Source of the DNA: Huintestinicola sp050874005
GTDB taxonomy: Bacteria; Bacillota; Clostridia; Oscillospirales; Ruminococcaceae
Direction: 5' to 3'
NCBI RefSeq assembly: GCF_050874005.1
Contig: NZ_JBNMJV010000008.1
Location: 1 to 64,000 of the forward strand
DNA length: 64,000 nt
The position numbers were made by a program, and so were the translations under genes. Positions 56,884-64,000 of this stretch are shown in pieces (positions within the stretch are counted from its first letter, which is position 1; the number at the start of each line of letters is the position of its first letter). The notes below the pieces were generated by a model. It worked only from the letters and a program-made list of their open reading frames with translations, did no database searches and was not told the DNA's origin.

Positions 56884-59010
56884 ATGGCAGAGATTTCTCA
56901 GATCTGTATTTCAAGGATACTTAACGTTTTAGAGCAGGGGGGCAAGCGTGCAGTCCCCGAAAAAGCGCTTTTCGGCAGAGTAAAGGGCAAGAAAATATCC
57001 ACCGCCGATTTTAAAAGAGCGGCAGCATCACTCTGCGAGAGCGGCGATATAATGCTTACAAAGCAGGGCTATATCCTCTGCAAGGCTCACGATATGTTCA
57101 AAGCCGATGTAGCAAGGATAAACAAGACCTTTGGCTTTGTAAGACGAGAGGACGGAGTTGAGATATTCGTCCCCGGAAAATATCTCAAGGGCGCAATGCC
57201 CGGAGATACGGTAGTGTGCAGGCTCATTCCCCCAAGAGGTGAGTCGCCCGAGGCGGAGGTGTGCGCCGTTGCCAAGGAGGGCTTCTCCGAGTTCACAGGC
57301 ACTCTCGTTTCGGAAAATAACAGCTATTTCGTTCAGCCCGACAGCTTCTGCCGTGACCTTATCGCCGTAAGCGGCAAGGATACCGACGCCAAAGAGGGCG
57401 ATAAAGTCCTTGCGGTCATCACCAAAAGGGGCGAGCGCCACGCCGACCACCGCTGCCGCATCAGTGCCGTTTTCGGCAGCTCCGACAGAGCGGTGAGCAG
57501 CGCCCGTGCGGTGCTTTATATGAACGATGTCGAGACGGAATTCCCTGTTGCCGTTCAGGACGAAGCAAGGCACATCTCGGGTATGAAGATAACCGATAAG
57601 GATATCTACAGCCGCCTTGACCTGAGAGACGAGATAATTTTCACCATTGACGGAGCCGACACAAAGGATATCGACGACGCCATATCCGTTTCCCGAACAG
57701 ATAATGGCTATGCCCTGGGCGTTCATATCGCAGACGTTTCCCACTATGTTAAGCCAAATTCCGAGCTTGACAAGGACGCATTCCTCCGAGGAACATCAAT
57801 TTACTACGCAAATAAAGTTATCCCAATGCTTCCCAAGGAATTGTCAAACGGCATATGCTCCCTTAATCCCAATGAGGACAGACTTGCCTTTTCCTGCCTT
57901 ATGGAGCTTGACTCCGAGGGCAAGCTTCTAAAATACAAATTCAGCAAGACCGTTATCCGCTCCCGTGTAAAGGGCGTTTACAGCGAGGTAAATAAAATAC
58001 TTGACTGCAAAGACGATCTGAACTCCGTTCCCGATGACCTAAAGAAAAAATATGACGGACTTTTCGACACCATTTTTCTTATGCAGGAGCTTGCGGAAAT
58101 TCTCACCGCCAATAAATTAAAGCGGGGCGCCCCTCAGATCGACACCCCCGAGTGCAAGCTTGAAATAAACGAGAATGAGGTCTGCGTGAATGTTTCAAGG
58201 CGTGAAAGAGGAAAAGCGGAGCTTATTATTGAGGAATTTATGCTTATGGCAAACGAGTCCGCCGCAAAGACCGCCCGTGAACATAACATACCCTTTGTGT
58301 ACCGTGTCCACGAAGATCCCGCTCCCGAAAAGGTAAGCGAGCTTATCGAGGTCACAGACAGACTGGGCGTTTCCCACCCGCAGTTTTCAAGCGTGAAGCC
58401 CGTCCACCTTGCGGAAATTCTGAACTCCGTCAAGGACACCGACCTTTCACCCGTAATAAACAATATGGTGCTCCGTTCAATGGCAAAGGCGAAATATTCG
58501 GACGAACCTCTGGGACATTTCGGACTTGTGCTGAAAGACTATGCCCACTTCACCTCTCCCATAAGGCGTTATCCCGACCTTGCAATACACCGTATACTCA
58601 CCGACCTCTGCTACAATAAAGAACCTGCGGCGGTGATAGCCAAGAAATACGGCAGATTTGCAAACGCCGCCTCACTCCAGTCCTCCGAGTGCGAGCTTAC
58701 CGCAATGCGTGTGGAAAGGGAATGTGAGGACTGCTACATCGCCGAATATATGTCCGCTCACCTTGGTGAGGAATTTGAGGGAATGGTAAGCTCCGTCACC
58801 GATTACGGAATGTACGTGGAGCTGCCAAATACTGTAGAAGGACTTGTAAAGCTTGAGACTCTGCCGGACGGCGTATATGAGTTTGACGGACATTTCTCCG
58901 TTACAAGAGACGGCAAGGCAGTATATTCCGTAGGACAGCACGTAAGAGTAAAATGCGTAAAGACCGACATCTCGGGCGGAAATATTGATTTTGTAATAGT
59001 AACAGAATGA
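56884..59010 (+). CDS. rnr: Ribonuclease R
   Basis: A 708-aa processive 3'-5' exoribonuclease. An N-terminal winged-helix region and OB/CSD domains (about 1-230) precede the RNB catalytic domain with the conserved Asp cluster in IDGADTKDIDDAISV (about 255-269) and the TSPIRRYPDLAIHRIL motif. An S1 domain (about 625-705; GEEFEGMVSSVTDYGMYVEL) ends the protein. It degrades structured RNA and helps in rRNA and tmRNA quality control. The usual downstream smpB is not present here. Confidence 0.95.
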   Translation: MAEISQICISRILNVLEQGGKRAVPEKALFGRVKGKKISTADFKRAAASLCESGDIMLTKQGYILCKAHDMFKADVARINKTFGFVRREDGVEIFVPGKYLKGAMPGDTVVCRLIPPRGESPEAEVCAVAKEGFSEFTGTLVSENNSYFVQPDSFCRDLIAVSGKDTDAKEGDKVLAVITKRGERHADHRCRISAVFGSSDRAVSSARAVLYMNDVETEFPVAVQDEARHISGMKITDKDIYSRLDLRDEIIFTIDGADTKDIDDAISVSRTDNGYALGVHIADVSHYVKPNSELDKDAFLRGTSIYYANKVIPMLPKELSNGICSLNPNEDRLAFSCLMELDSEGKLLKYKFSKTVIRSRVKGVYSEVNKILDCKDDLNSVPDDLKKKYDGLFDTIFLMQELAEILTANKLKRGAPQIDTPECKLEINENEVCVNVSRRERGKAELIIEEFMLMANESAAKTAREHNIPFVYRVHEDPAPEKVSELIEVTDRLGVSHPQFSSVKPVHLAEILNSVKDTDLSPVINNMVLRSMAKAKYSDEPLGHFGLVLKDYAHFTSPIRRYPDLAIHRILTDLCYNKEPAAVIAKKYGRFANAASLQSSECELTAMRVERECEDCYIAEYMSAHLGEEFEGMVSSVTDYGMYVELPNTVEGLVKLETLPDGVYEFDGHFSVTRDGKAVYSVGQHVRVKCVKTDISGGNIDFVIVTE

Positions 59011-59596
59011 CTATAAAAGCGATAGAGCGAGTATTAAAAAATCTTCACACATAAACCCAACACTAAAAGTTTCGCTCAAGCCTTTTCCAAAGGCTTGCAG
59101 GGGTCAAGGGGGCTTGTCTTGTAAGCAAGACACACGCCCCCTTGTCGCCGTTCCGCAATGATAAACAAAGTTTATCTGCGAAATCCCCTTTTATCCTTAA
59201 AAACGGAGCAAGGGGTGAGAAATGCGACAGCATTTCGAGGGGAAGGCATATTGTGAAGCAAGCTTCACACGACCGCCTCCCCTTTTATAGCGGTTTTGCA
59301 AACTTACCCTCCAAAACGTTCCGGTGGAACGTTTTGGACGAAACAAATACCATACGGGTTTGTGCATAATATATCTTTTTCGACAATCCAAAGCGGACTG
59401 TTCCAAACGGGGCAGTCCATTTTCTCATTCTCAATTATAGCACATTTGTCTCTAAATGTCAAGAACAAAAGTGCCCAAAAATAAATTTCGTATATATCCA
59501 CAAAAACGCCCCGCCCCATTTATAAAAACAGCACATATATTCCAAATAAATCCCCTTCCGTCAATATAACGGCATAAAATTAGTATAATACTCTAC
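59011..59596. other. Hairpin-rich intergenic region
   Basis: No gene is supported across roughly 670 nt between rnr and the GH130 gene. The part 59078-59337 is a row of six perfect stem-loops, listed separately. The part after 59340 is A/T-rich. Confidence 0.75.
59078..59337. repeat. Array of six perfect short hairpins
   Basis: Stems and loops are: 59078-59085/59089-59096; 59105-59113/59136-59144 with an inner stem 59116-59121/59126-59131; 59160-59166/59170-59176; 59220-59225/59230-59235; 59253-59259/59262-59268; 59311-59322/59326-59337 (12 bp, CCAAAACGTTCC-GGT-mirror). Except for the nested second one, loops are 2-4 nt. A direct repeat TCCCCTTTTAT also recurs (about 59184 and 59279). Confidence 0.8.
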
Positions 59597-59625
59597 TTGA
59601 ATTTGAGAAAAAAGTATGCTATAAT
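59597..59625 (+). promoter_or_regulatory. Promoter of the GH130-azlCD operon
   Basis: TTGAAT (59597-59602), 17-nt spacer, TATAAT (59620-59625), with TGC before the -10. Confidence 0.72.
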
Positions 59626-59678
59626 AAACACGTGTTATTTATTGCCCTGCTGCAAATATTGCAAAGGAGTTTTACAAA

Positions 59679-60854
59679 GTGAATATTTTTGAAACCAACA
59701 AAGCCCGTGAGGAAGCCCGCTACGAGGCTCTCATCACCCGCAAGAACCGTGTAGCCGAGAGCTATAACGGCATCTATGACCGCTATGAATACCCCGTTCT
59801 TACCGCCGACCACGCTCCCCTTATCTGGAAGTACGATTATAACCCCGAGACCAATCCCTATTTTATGGAAAGACTTGGCGTAAATGCCGTTCTCAACTCG
59901 GGAGCAATTTTCCTTAACGGAAAATACTATCTTGTGGCAAGAGTCGAGGGCAACGACAGAAAGTCCTTCTTCGCCGTTGCAGAGAGCGAAAGCCCCGTTG
60001 ACGGCTTCCGTTTCTGGGATTTCCCCGTACAGCTCCCCGACACCGAGCCCGAGGAGACAAACGTATACGATATGCGTCTCACTCAGCACGAGGACGGCTG
60101 GATATACGGCGTTTTCTGCTCCGAGAGCAAGGACAAGTCCGTTTCCGACCTTTCCGCCGCTGTGGCTCAGGCAGGCATTGTCCGCACTAAGGACCTGAAG
60201 ACCTGGGAGCGCCTTCCCAACCTCAAGTCCAAGTCTCCCCAGCAGAGAAATGTAGTTCTCCACCCCGAATTCGTTGACGGCAAGTATGCATTCTACACCC
60301 GTCCTCAGGACGATTTCATTCAGACAGGCTCAGGCGGAGGAGTTTGCTTCGGTCTCTGCGAGGATATCACAAACCCCGTTATCTGCACCGAGGAAGTTGT
60401 TATCTCCCCCAGACAGTACCACACCATCACCGAGGTCAAGAATGGCGCAGGCGCAGTTCCCATCAAGACCCCCAAGGGCTGGATACATATTGCTCACGGC
60501 GTAAGAAACACCGCCGCAGGTCTCCGCTACGTAATTTATGTATTTGCCACCGACCTTAACGACCCCACAAAGCTTATCGCTTCTCCCTCGGGTCTGTTCA
60601 TTGCACCTCACGGCGCTGAAAGAGTGGGCGACGTTTCAAACGTATGCTTCACAAACGGCGCTATCGTAAGAGAAAACGGCGACGTATATATTTACTATGC
60701 ATCTTCCGATACTCGTGTTCACGTTGCCTCCACCACCATTGACAAGCTTATGGACTATACTTTCAACACACCCTCCGATCCTCTGCGTTCGGTTGACTGC
60801 GTAAAGCAGAGATGCGAGCTTATCGAAAAAAATCTTAAATTTATAAACAAGTAA
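59679..60854 (+). CDS. 4-O-beta-D-mannosyl-D-glucose phosphorylase (GH130)
   Basis: A 391-aa five-bladed propeller enzyme of GH130 subfamily 1. It splits beta-mannosyl-1,4-glucose with phosphate into mannose 1-phosphate and glucose, the last step of intracellular beta-mannan use. Diagnostic blocks are MERLGVNAVLNSGAIF, RVEGNDRKSFFAVAESESPVDGFRFWD, NVYDMRLTQHEDGWIYG with the catalytic Asp region, QRNVVLHPEFVDGKYAFYTRPQDDFI, and HGVRNTAAGLRYV. It starts at GTG 59679 with AAAGGAG upstream. Its usual partners, a cellobiose 2-epimerase and mannanase, are not adjacent. The stop codon overlaps the azlC start. Confidence 0.95.
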   Translation: MNIFETNKAREEARYEALITRKNRVAESYNGIYDRYEYPVLTADHAPLIWKYDYNPETNPYFMERLGVNAVLNSGAIFLNGKYYLVARVEGNDRKSFFAVAESESPVDGFRFWDFPVQLPDTEPEETNVYDMRLTQHEDGWIYGVFCSESKDKSVSDLSAAVAQAGIVRTKDLKTWERLPNLKSKSPQQRNVVLHPEFVDGKYAFYTRPQDDFIQTGSGGGVCFGLCEDITNPVICTEEVVISPRQYHTITEVKNGAGAVPIKTPKGWIHIAHGVRNTAAGLRYVIYVFATDLNDPTKLIASPSGLFIAPHGAERVGDVSNVCFTNGAIVRENGDVYIYYASSDTRVHVASTTIDKLMDYTFNTPSDPLRSVDCVKQRCELIEKNLKFINK

Positions 60855-61576
60855 TGAGATCAGACTTTTTTAAAGGAATTCTCCACGGTATACCCATAGC
60901 CTTAGGATATCTTTCGGTATCCTTCGGCTTTGGTATAACGGCGGTGCGGGCAGGGCTGTCCGTCGCCGCCGCCGTGGGCATTTCCGCTTCAAACCTCACT
61001 TCTGCGGGACAGGCAGCAGGAGTTGAGATAATCGCCGCAGGAGGAACGCTTATAGAAATGGCTCTCACCCAGCTAATCATCAATCTGCGCTACTCCCTTA
61101 TGGGGCTGTCCCTTTCCCAGAAGCTGGACAGGTCATTCACCACGCCCCATCGCCTGCTTGCGTCCTTTGGCATCACGGACGAGATATTTGCGGTTGCCGC
61201 AGCGCAGCCCGGGAGGATAAAGCCTTTGTATATGTACGGGCTTATCCTCATTTCATTTATAGGCTGGACGGGAGGAACGCTCCTCGGAGCCGCCGCAGGA
61301 CAGGCACTTCCCCGGATGTTCACATCTGCAATGGGCATACTGCTTTACGGAATGTTCATAGCCATAATCATTCCGCCCTCAAGAAAAAGCAGGAGCATAT
61401 TCGGAGCGGTACTTATCGCCGCACTCATAAGCCTGCTGTTCAAATATGTACTCACAGGGGTAAGCGTAGGCTTTGCCATTATCATAAGCGCATCAATAGC
61501 TGCGGCTGTAATGGCTCTTATCGCCCCCATAGACGATGAAGATGACGAAGACGAAAAAGAGGTGGAAGAAGCTTGA
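60854..61576 (+). CDS. azlC: AzlC family branched-chain amino acid exporter subunit
   Basis: A 240-aa membrane protein of about six or seven helices with the family motif GIPIALGYLSVSFGFGI near the start and SAGQAAGVEI later; a TDEIFAVAA block also fits. The C-terminus is a cluster of acidic residues (DDEDDEDEKEVEEA). With AzlD it forms a two-subunit exporter of branched-chain amino acids or analogues. Its ATG shares one base with the stop codon of the GH130 gene, so translation is probably coupled. Confidence 0.9.
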   Translation: MRSDFFKGILHGIPIALGYLSVSFGFGITAVRAGLSVAAAVGISASNLTSAGQAAGVEIIAAGGTLIEMALTQLIINLRYSLMGLSLSQKLDRSFTTPHRLLASFGITDEIFAVAAAQPGRIKPLYMYGLILISFIGWTGGTLLGAAAGQALPRMFTSAMGILLYGMFIAIIIPPSRKSRSIFGAVLIAALISLLFKYVLTGVSVGFAIIISASIAAAVMALIAPIDDEDDEDEKEVEEA

Positions 61577-61872
61577 GCATAGTCATTTACATTGCCGTAA
61601 TGGCAGGGGTCACATATCTTATCCGAATGCTCCCCTTCACCCTTTTCAAGTCCAAGATAAAATCGAAATTTCTGAGAAGCTTTCTGAAATACATTCCATA
61701 TACGGTGCTGAGCGCAATGACATTCCCCGCCATATTTTACTCAACGGGAAACGTCATTACAGCGACAGCAGGAACCATAGCCGCCCTTGTCACAGCATTT
61801 TTCGGTCTGCCCCTTATCGTGGTGGCAGTCGCCGCTGCGGGGACGGCGCTTGTTGCCGGACTTTTTCTATGA
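61573..61872 (+). CDS. azlD: AzlD family transporter subunit
   Basis: A 99-aa membrane protein with three to four helices; VTYLIRMLPFTLFKSKIKSKFLRSFLKYIPYTVLSAMTFP is typical of AzlD. It starts at TTG 61573, overlapping the azlC stop codon, with GAGGTGG upstream. It pairs with AzlC. Confidence 0.88.
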   Translation: MSIVIYIAVMAGVTYLIRMLPFTLFKSKIKSKFLRSFLKYIPYTVLSAMTFPAIFYSTGNVITATAGTIAALVTAFFGLPLIVVAVAAAGTALVAGLFL

Positions 61873-61888
61873 CTTCGGGAATGGTCAT

Positions 61889-62022
61889 CTTTATTATTTA
61901 TTCTTTATTCTTTAGCAGGCTGAGCCTGCAGCCGCTCGTTCTATAATTTGTTTGGGCGGCAGACAAGCGGCTCGGTGACGATACAAACGAGCTGTCCAAA
62001 TCTAAAAGAATAAATAATAAAG
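61889..62022. mobile_element. MITE-like element with 18-bp terminal inverted repeats
   Basis: The ends are perfect inverted repeats: CTTTATTATTTATTCTTT (61889-61906) and its complement (62005-62022). Between them lies a core of about 85 bp, similar to 189-272 in inverted orientation, with a GCAGGCTGAGCCTGC palindrome. At 134 bp there is no room for a transposase. No clear target duplication was found. It lies between azlD and the convergent DUF4363 gene, so it may also work as a terminator. Confidence 0.65.
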
Positions 62023-62046
62023 TTCGATTTATACTTTGCTTGGGAA

Positions 62047-62424
62047 TTAAAGAATGTTATACCAGTTGGGGAACTCCTCCTCATATATCTGATCTATCTG
62101 ATGATAGATAGACTGTATCTCCGCAATAAGAGCGTCGTTTTCATTTGAAATAAAAGGCGTTATCTTTGCAATGGAGACGTTTATCCCCGACAAAGCGTCA
62201 TCGTGCACAAGCATAGTGACCTTTTTTTCATATTGGTGCCAGTATTCGTTCAGCTCGTTTGAAAGTCTCAGCGCTTCTTCCGTATCTCCGTTTTCGTAAA
62301 CACGCTGGACCTCTTCAAGACGAGCCTTGAACTTGTCGTTCTGGTCGTCGAGAATGAACAGGGAGCATATTGAATATATGATTATTGCCGAAATAAGCAC
62401 GGCGGCAGTCTTAACTCTTATCAA
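62047..62424 (-). CDS. DUF4363 family protein
   Basis: A 125-aa protein with an N-terminal membrane helix (about 5-25) and an extracellular helical domain rich in Glu, Tyr and Trp (ELNEYWHQYEKKVTMLVHDDAL). DUF4363 proteins are typically encoded with DUF421 in clostridia; function is unknown. It overlaps the DUF421 gene by 14 nt, which implies translational coupling. Confidence 0.8.
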   Translation of the reverse strand: MIRVKTAAVLISAIIIYSICSLFILDDQNDKFKARLEEVQRVYENGDTEEALRLSNELNEYWHQYEKKVTMLVHDDALSGINVSIAKITPFISNENDALIAEIQSIYHQIDQIYEEEFPNWYNIL

Positions 62425-63121
62425 TTACCTTTTCCCCCTTGCAGTCTTTTGAAAGCTCCTTTTTGATAATGCGGTATTTTCCCGCTGTCTCGGCGGTCAT
62501 AATGAAAATGTCCGTCTCGTGAAGGTCATTTTCCGAAAGAATTTTTTGGAGCCATTCCTCCCCAAGACCCAGCCGCTTGAGGGAGGACTTCATTACCTTG
62601 CCGTCCTGCACCACCACCGCAGGCGGGTCATTGGAAGAATTTTTGATGTTCATATCCTCGTTGGTGACGGGACGATTCTTGAATTTGGGATAAACGCTTA
62701 CCCTTCCCGTAGTCTCCACCACCGCAAACTGAACCTCCTCAAGGTCGAAAATGCCCTGGGTGCGTATTGCTTCCATAAGATCGTCGGTGGTGAAGCGGAG
62801 ATTGTATAGCTTCTGCTGATCTACCTTGCCGTCGCTGATGATGATAACAGGCTCGCCCGAAACGATGCCCCTCATCTTCTTCGACTTCACCGACAGCCAG
62901 GACATCAGCACATCAAGACACACCAGCGTCAGCACAGGCAAGAGTCCCGTTATAAGTGGAATGCTCAGATCTTCAACCGGGAGCGTTGCTATGTTGGAGA
63001 TAAGTATGGTTATGGCAAGCTCCGAGGGCTGCAGCTCGCCGATCTGCCGCTTGCCCATAAGACGGACGGAAAATATCAGCACGCAGTAAAGAATGACTGC
63101 ACGAATGAATACAACTGTCAA
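62411..63121 (-). CDS. DUF421 (YetF-like) membrane protein
   Basis: A 236-aa protein with three N-terminal membrane helices (about 1-85), followed by two small soluble alpha/beta domains. The motifs SVRLMGKRQIGELQPSELAITILISNIA and GEPVIIISDGKVDQQKLYNLRFTTDDLMEAIRTQGI are typical of the family. Spore germination roles have been described for some members (YetF). The start appears to be TTG 63121, with GAAAGG about 11 nt upstream. Forms an operon with the DUF4363 gene. Confidence 0.85.
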   Translation of the reverse strand: MTVVFIRAVILYCVLIFSVRLMGKRQIGELQPSELAITILISNIATLPVEDLSIPLITGLLPVLTLVCLDVLMSWLSVKSKKMRGIVSGEPVIIISDGKVDQQKLYNLRFTTDDLMEAIRTQGIFDLEEVQFAVVETTGRVSVYPKFKNRPVTNEDMNIKNSSNDPPAVVVQDGKVMKSSLKRLGLGEEWLQKILSENDLHETDIFIMTAETAGKYRIIKKELSKDCKGEKVIDKS

Positions 63122-63235
63122 TCAGACACGACCTTTCACATTGATTTCCTTTCTATTCTGTCAGATAATCCGCCGTTTATGCATAATGCATAGTAAATTG
63201 CCCTGCAAAAGCAATGAAAAAATATTTATTTTCTA

Positions 63236-63264
63236 TTGACAAAGGGAAAATAATCTGATATCAT
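63236..63264 (+). promoter_or_regulatory. Promoter of ddh
   Basis: TTGACA (63236-63241), 17-nt spacer, TATCAT (63259-63264). It leaves a leader of about 85 nt with no recognised riboswitch. Confidence 0.72.
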
Positions 63265-63356
63265 TAAATAAGCACGGCTTGCAGGATTTGCAGGTACAAC
63301 TTGCATATTCTGCTCCGAATGATATAGAACTAATATTGCAGGGAGATATGATTTTT

Positions 63357-64000
63357 ATGATACGCATTGGAATTTTAGGCTACGGAAATCTTGGAAAAGG
63401 CGTTGAATACGCAATAAAGCAGAACGATGATATGCAGCTTGCGGCTGTTTTCACACGCCGTGACCCTTCTTCCGTAAAGATAATCACCGAGAATGTTCCC
63501 GTTTATAACGTGAAGGACGCAGCGGCTCACGCTTCGGAAATCGACGTTCTCATTCTCTGCGGCGGCAGCGCAAACGACCTGCCCGTTCAGACACCCGAGT
63601 TTGCAAAGCTTTTCAACGTTATCGACAGTTTCGACACCCACGCAAAGATACCCGACCATTTTGCAAATGTGGACAAGGCTGCTAAGGAGTCGGGCAAGGT
63701 AGGAATTATTTCCATCGGCTGGGATCCCGGTCTTTTCTCACTTATGAGAATGCTTGGCAACGCAGTTCTTCCCGAGGGCGCAGATTACACATTCTGGGGC
63801 AAAGGCGTAAGCCAGGGTCACTCCGACGCTGTAAGACGTGTCAAGGGCGTTAAGAACGCAAAGCAGTACACAATTCCCGTTGAGAGTGCGCTTGAGAGGG
63901 TAAGAAACGGCGAAAATCCCCAGCTTACCACCCGTGAAAAGCACACAAGAGAGTGCTTCGTAGTACCAGAGGAGGGCGCTGATCTTGCACAGATCGAGCA
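63357..64000 (+). CDS. ddh: meso-Diaminopimelate dehydrogenase, N-terminal part (runs off the window)
   Basis: The frame is open to the window edge (about 214 codons). It begins MIRIGILGYGNLGKGVEYAI, a Rossmann NADP motif, and continues with AAVFTRRDP, LILCGGSANDLPVQTPEFA, NVIDSFDTHAKIPDHF, ISIGWDPGLFSLMRML and WGKGVSQGHSDAVRRVKGV, all characteristic of Ddh. The enzyme converts tetrahydrodipicolinate directly to meso-DAP, bypassing the acyl branches. ATG 63357 is preferred over ATG 63348 because GGGAG at 63341-63345 is too close to the latter. It supplies the amino acid used by the MurE domain of the dcw cluster. Confidence 0.94.
   Translation, partial: MIRIGILGYGNLGKGVEYAIKQNDDMQLAAVFTRRDPSSVKIITENVPVYNVKDAAAHASEIDVLILCGGSANDLPVQTPEFAKLFNVIDSFDTHAKIPDHFANVDKAAKESGKVGIISIGWDPGLFSLMRMLGNAVLPEGADYTFWGKGVSQGHSDAVRRVKGVKNAKQYTIPVESALERVRNGENPQLTTREKHTRECFVVPEEGADLAQIE

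Noticed and set aside
63265..63356. Lysine riboswitch in the ddh leader
   Set aside because: The leader is about 85 nt, too short for a lysine riboswitch, and no matching stems were seen.

Overview
The window looks like a chromosomal segment of an anaerobic Gram-positive bacterium of the Ruminococcus/Oscillospiraceae type. This is inferred from protein flavour, sigma-A promoters of the TTGACA-N17-TATAAT form with AGGAGG ribosome sites, a GH130 mannosylglucose phosphorylase typical of gut Ruminococcus, sporulation-type proteins (SpoVD-like PBP, PdaA, YtaF), and meso-diaminopimelate chemistry (DNPR motif in MurE, Ddh at the right edge). No rRNA, CRISPR array, prophage or insertion sequence was seen.

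Layout. 1-10.1 kb: feoB ferrous iron transporter, an LTA-synthase-like sulfatase, a family I CoA-transferase, a YunG-like protein, and a large secreted Ig-like/InlB-repeat protein. 10.3-11.1 kb: tRNA-Leu(UAG), a short tandem repeat and an HD-domain protein. 11.3-26.2 kb: the division and cell wall (dcw) cluster, mraZ-rsmH-ftsL-spoVD/ftsI-murE::murF-mraY-ftsW-murG-murA-ftsQ-ftsZ. It starts at MraZ-box operators and ends at a strong terminator. MurE and MurF are one polypeptide; murD, murC, murB, ddl and ftsA are absent. 26.2-31.3 kb: ferritin-like protein, birA, ytaF, and an ECF sigma factor with a membrane-anchored beta-propeller partner. 31.8-37.6 kb: a TerD protein, an ABC exporter with LytTR/DUF3021 regulators, and a GNAT-tsaE-tsaB operon. 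37.6-42.5 kb: DUF445, a MarR-citrate synthase operon, a second MarR with a matching operator, PdaA deacetylase and IreB. 42.9-47.8 kb: an unusual three-gene operon (trypsin-like protease with a YceG-like module, a YceG-like protein, a membrane-anchored beta-rich protein). 47.9-59.0 kb: greA, lysS, a Na/Pi cotransporter-PhoU protein, a HAD-PBP2-T2SF operon, secG and rnr. 59.0-64.0 kb: a hairpin-rich spacer, GH130-azlC-azlD, a MITE-like element, DUF421/DUF4363, and the start of ddh.

The genes form a coherent cell envelope block: precursor synthesis (MurE/F, MraY, MurG, MurA, Ddh), polymerisation (FtsW, two class B PBPs), division (FtsL, FtsQ, FtsZ), remodelling (PdaA) and surface polymers (LtaS-like). 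Stress modules (TerD, YceG-like operon, ECF sigma, IreB) are interspersed.

The best candidate for an undescribed system is the 42.97-47.78 kb operon. Two of its proteins share a repeated module of roughly 70 residues (one copy in the first, at least two in the second), one copy being joined to an HtrA-type protease. Also notable are a MITE-like element with perfect 18-bp terminal inverted repeats and further traces in the window, a run of six perfect hairpins at 59.1-59.3 kb, a hairpin that buries the ribosome site of the ferritin-like gene, inverted MraZ boxes, and near-identical operators in front of two MarR genes.
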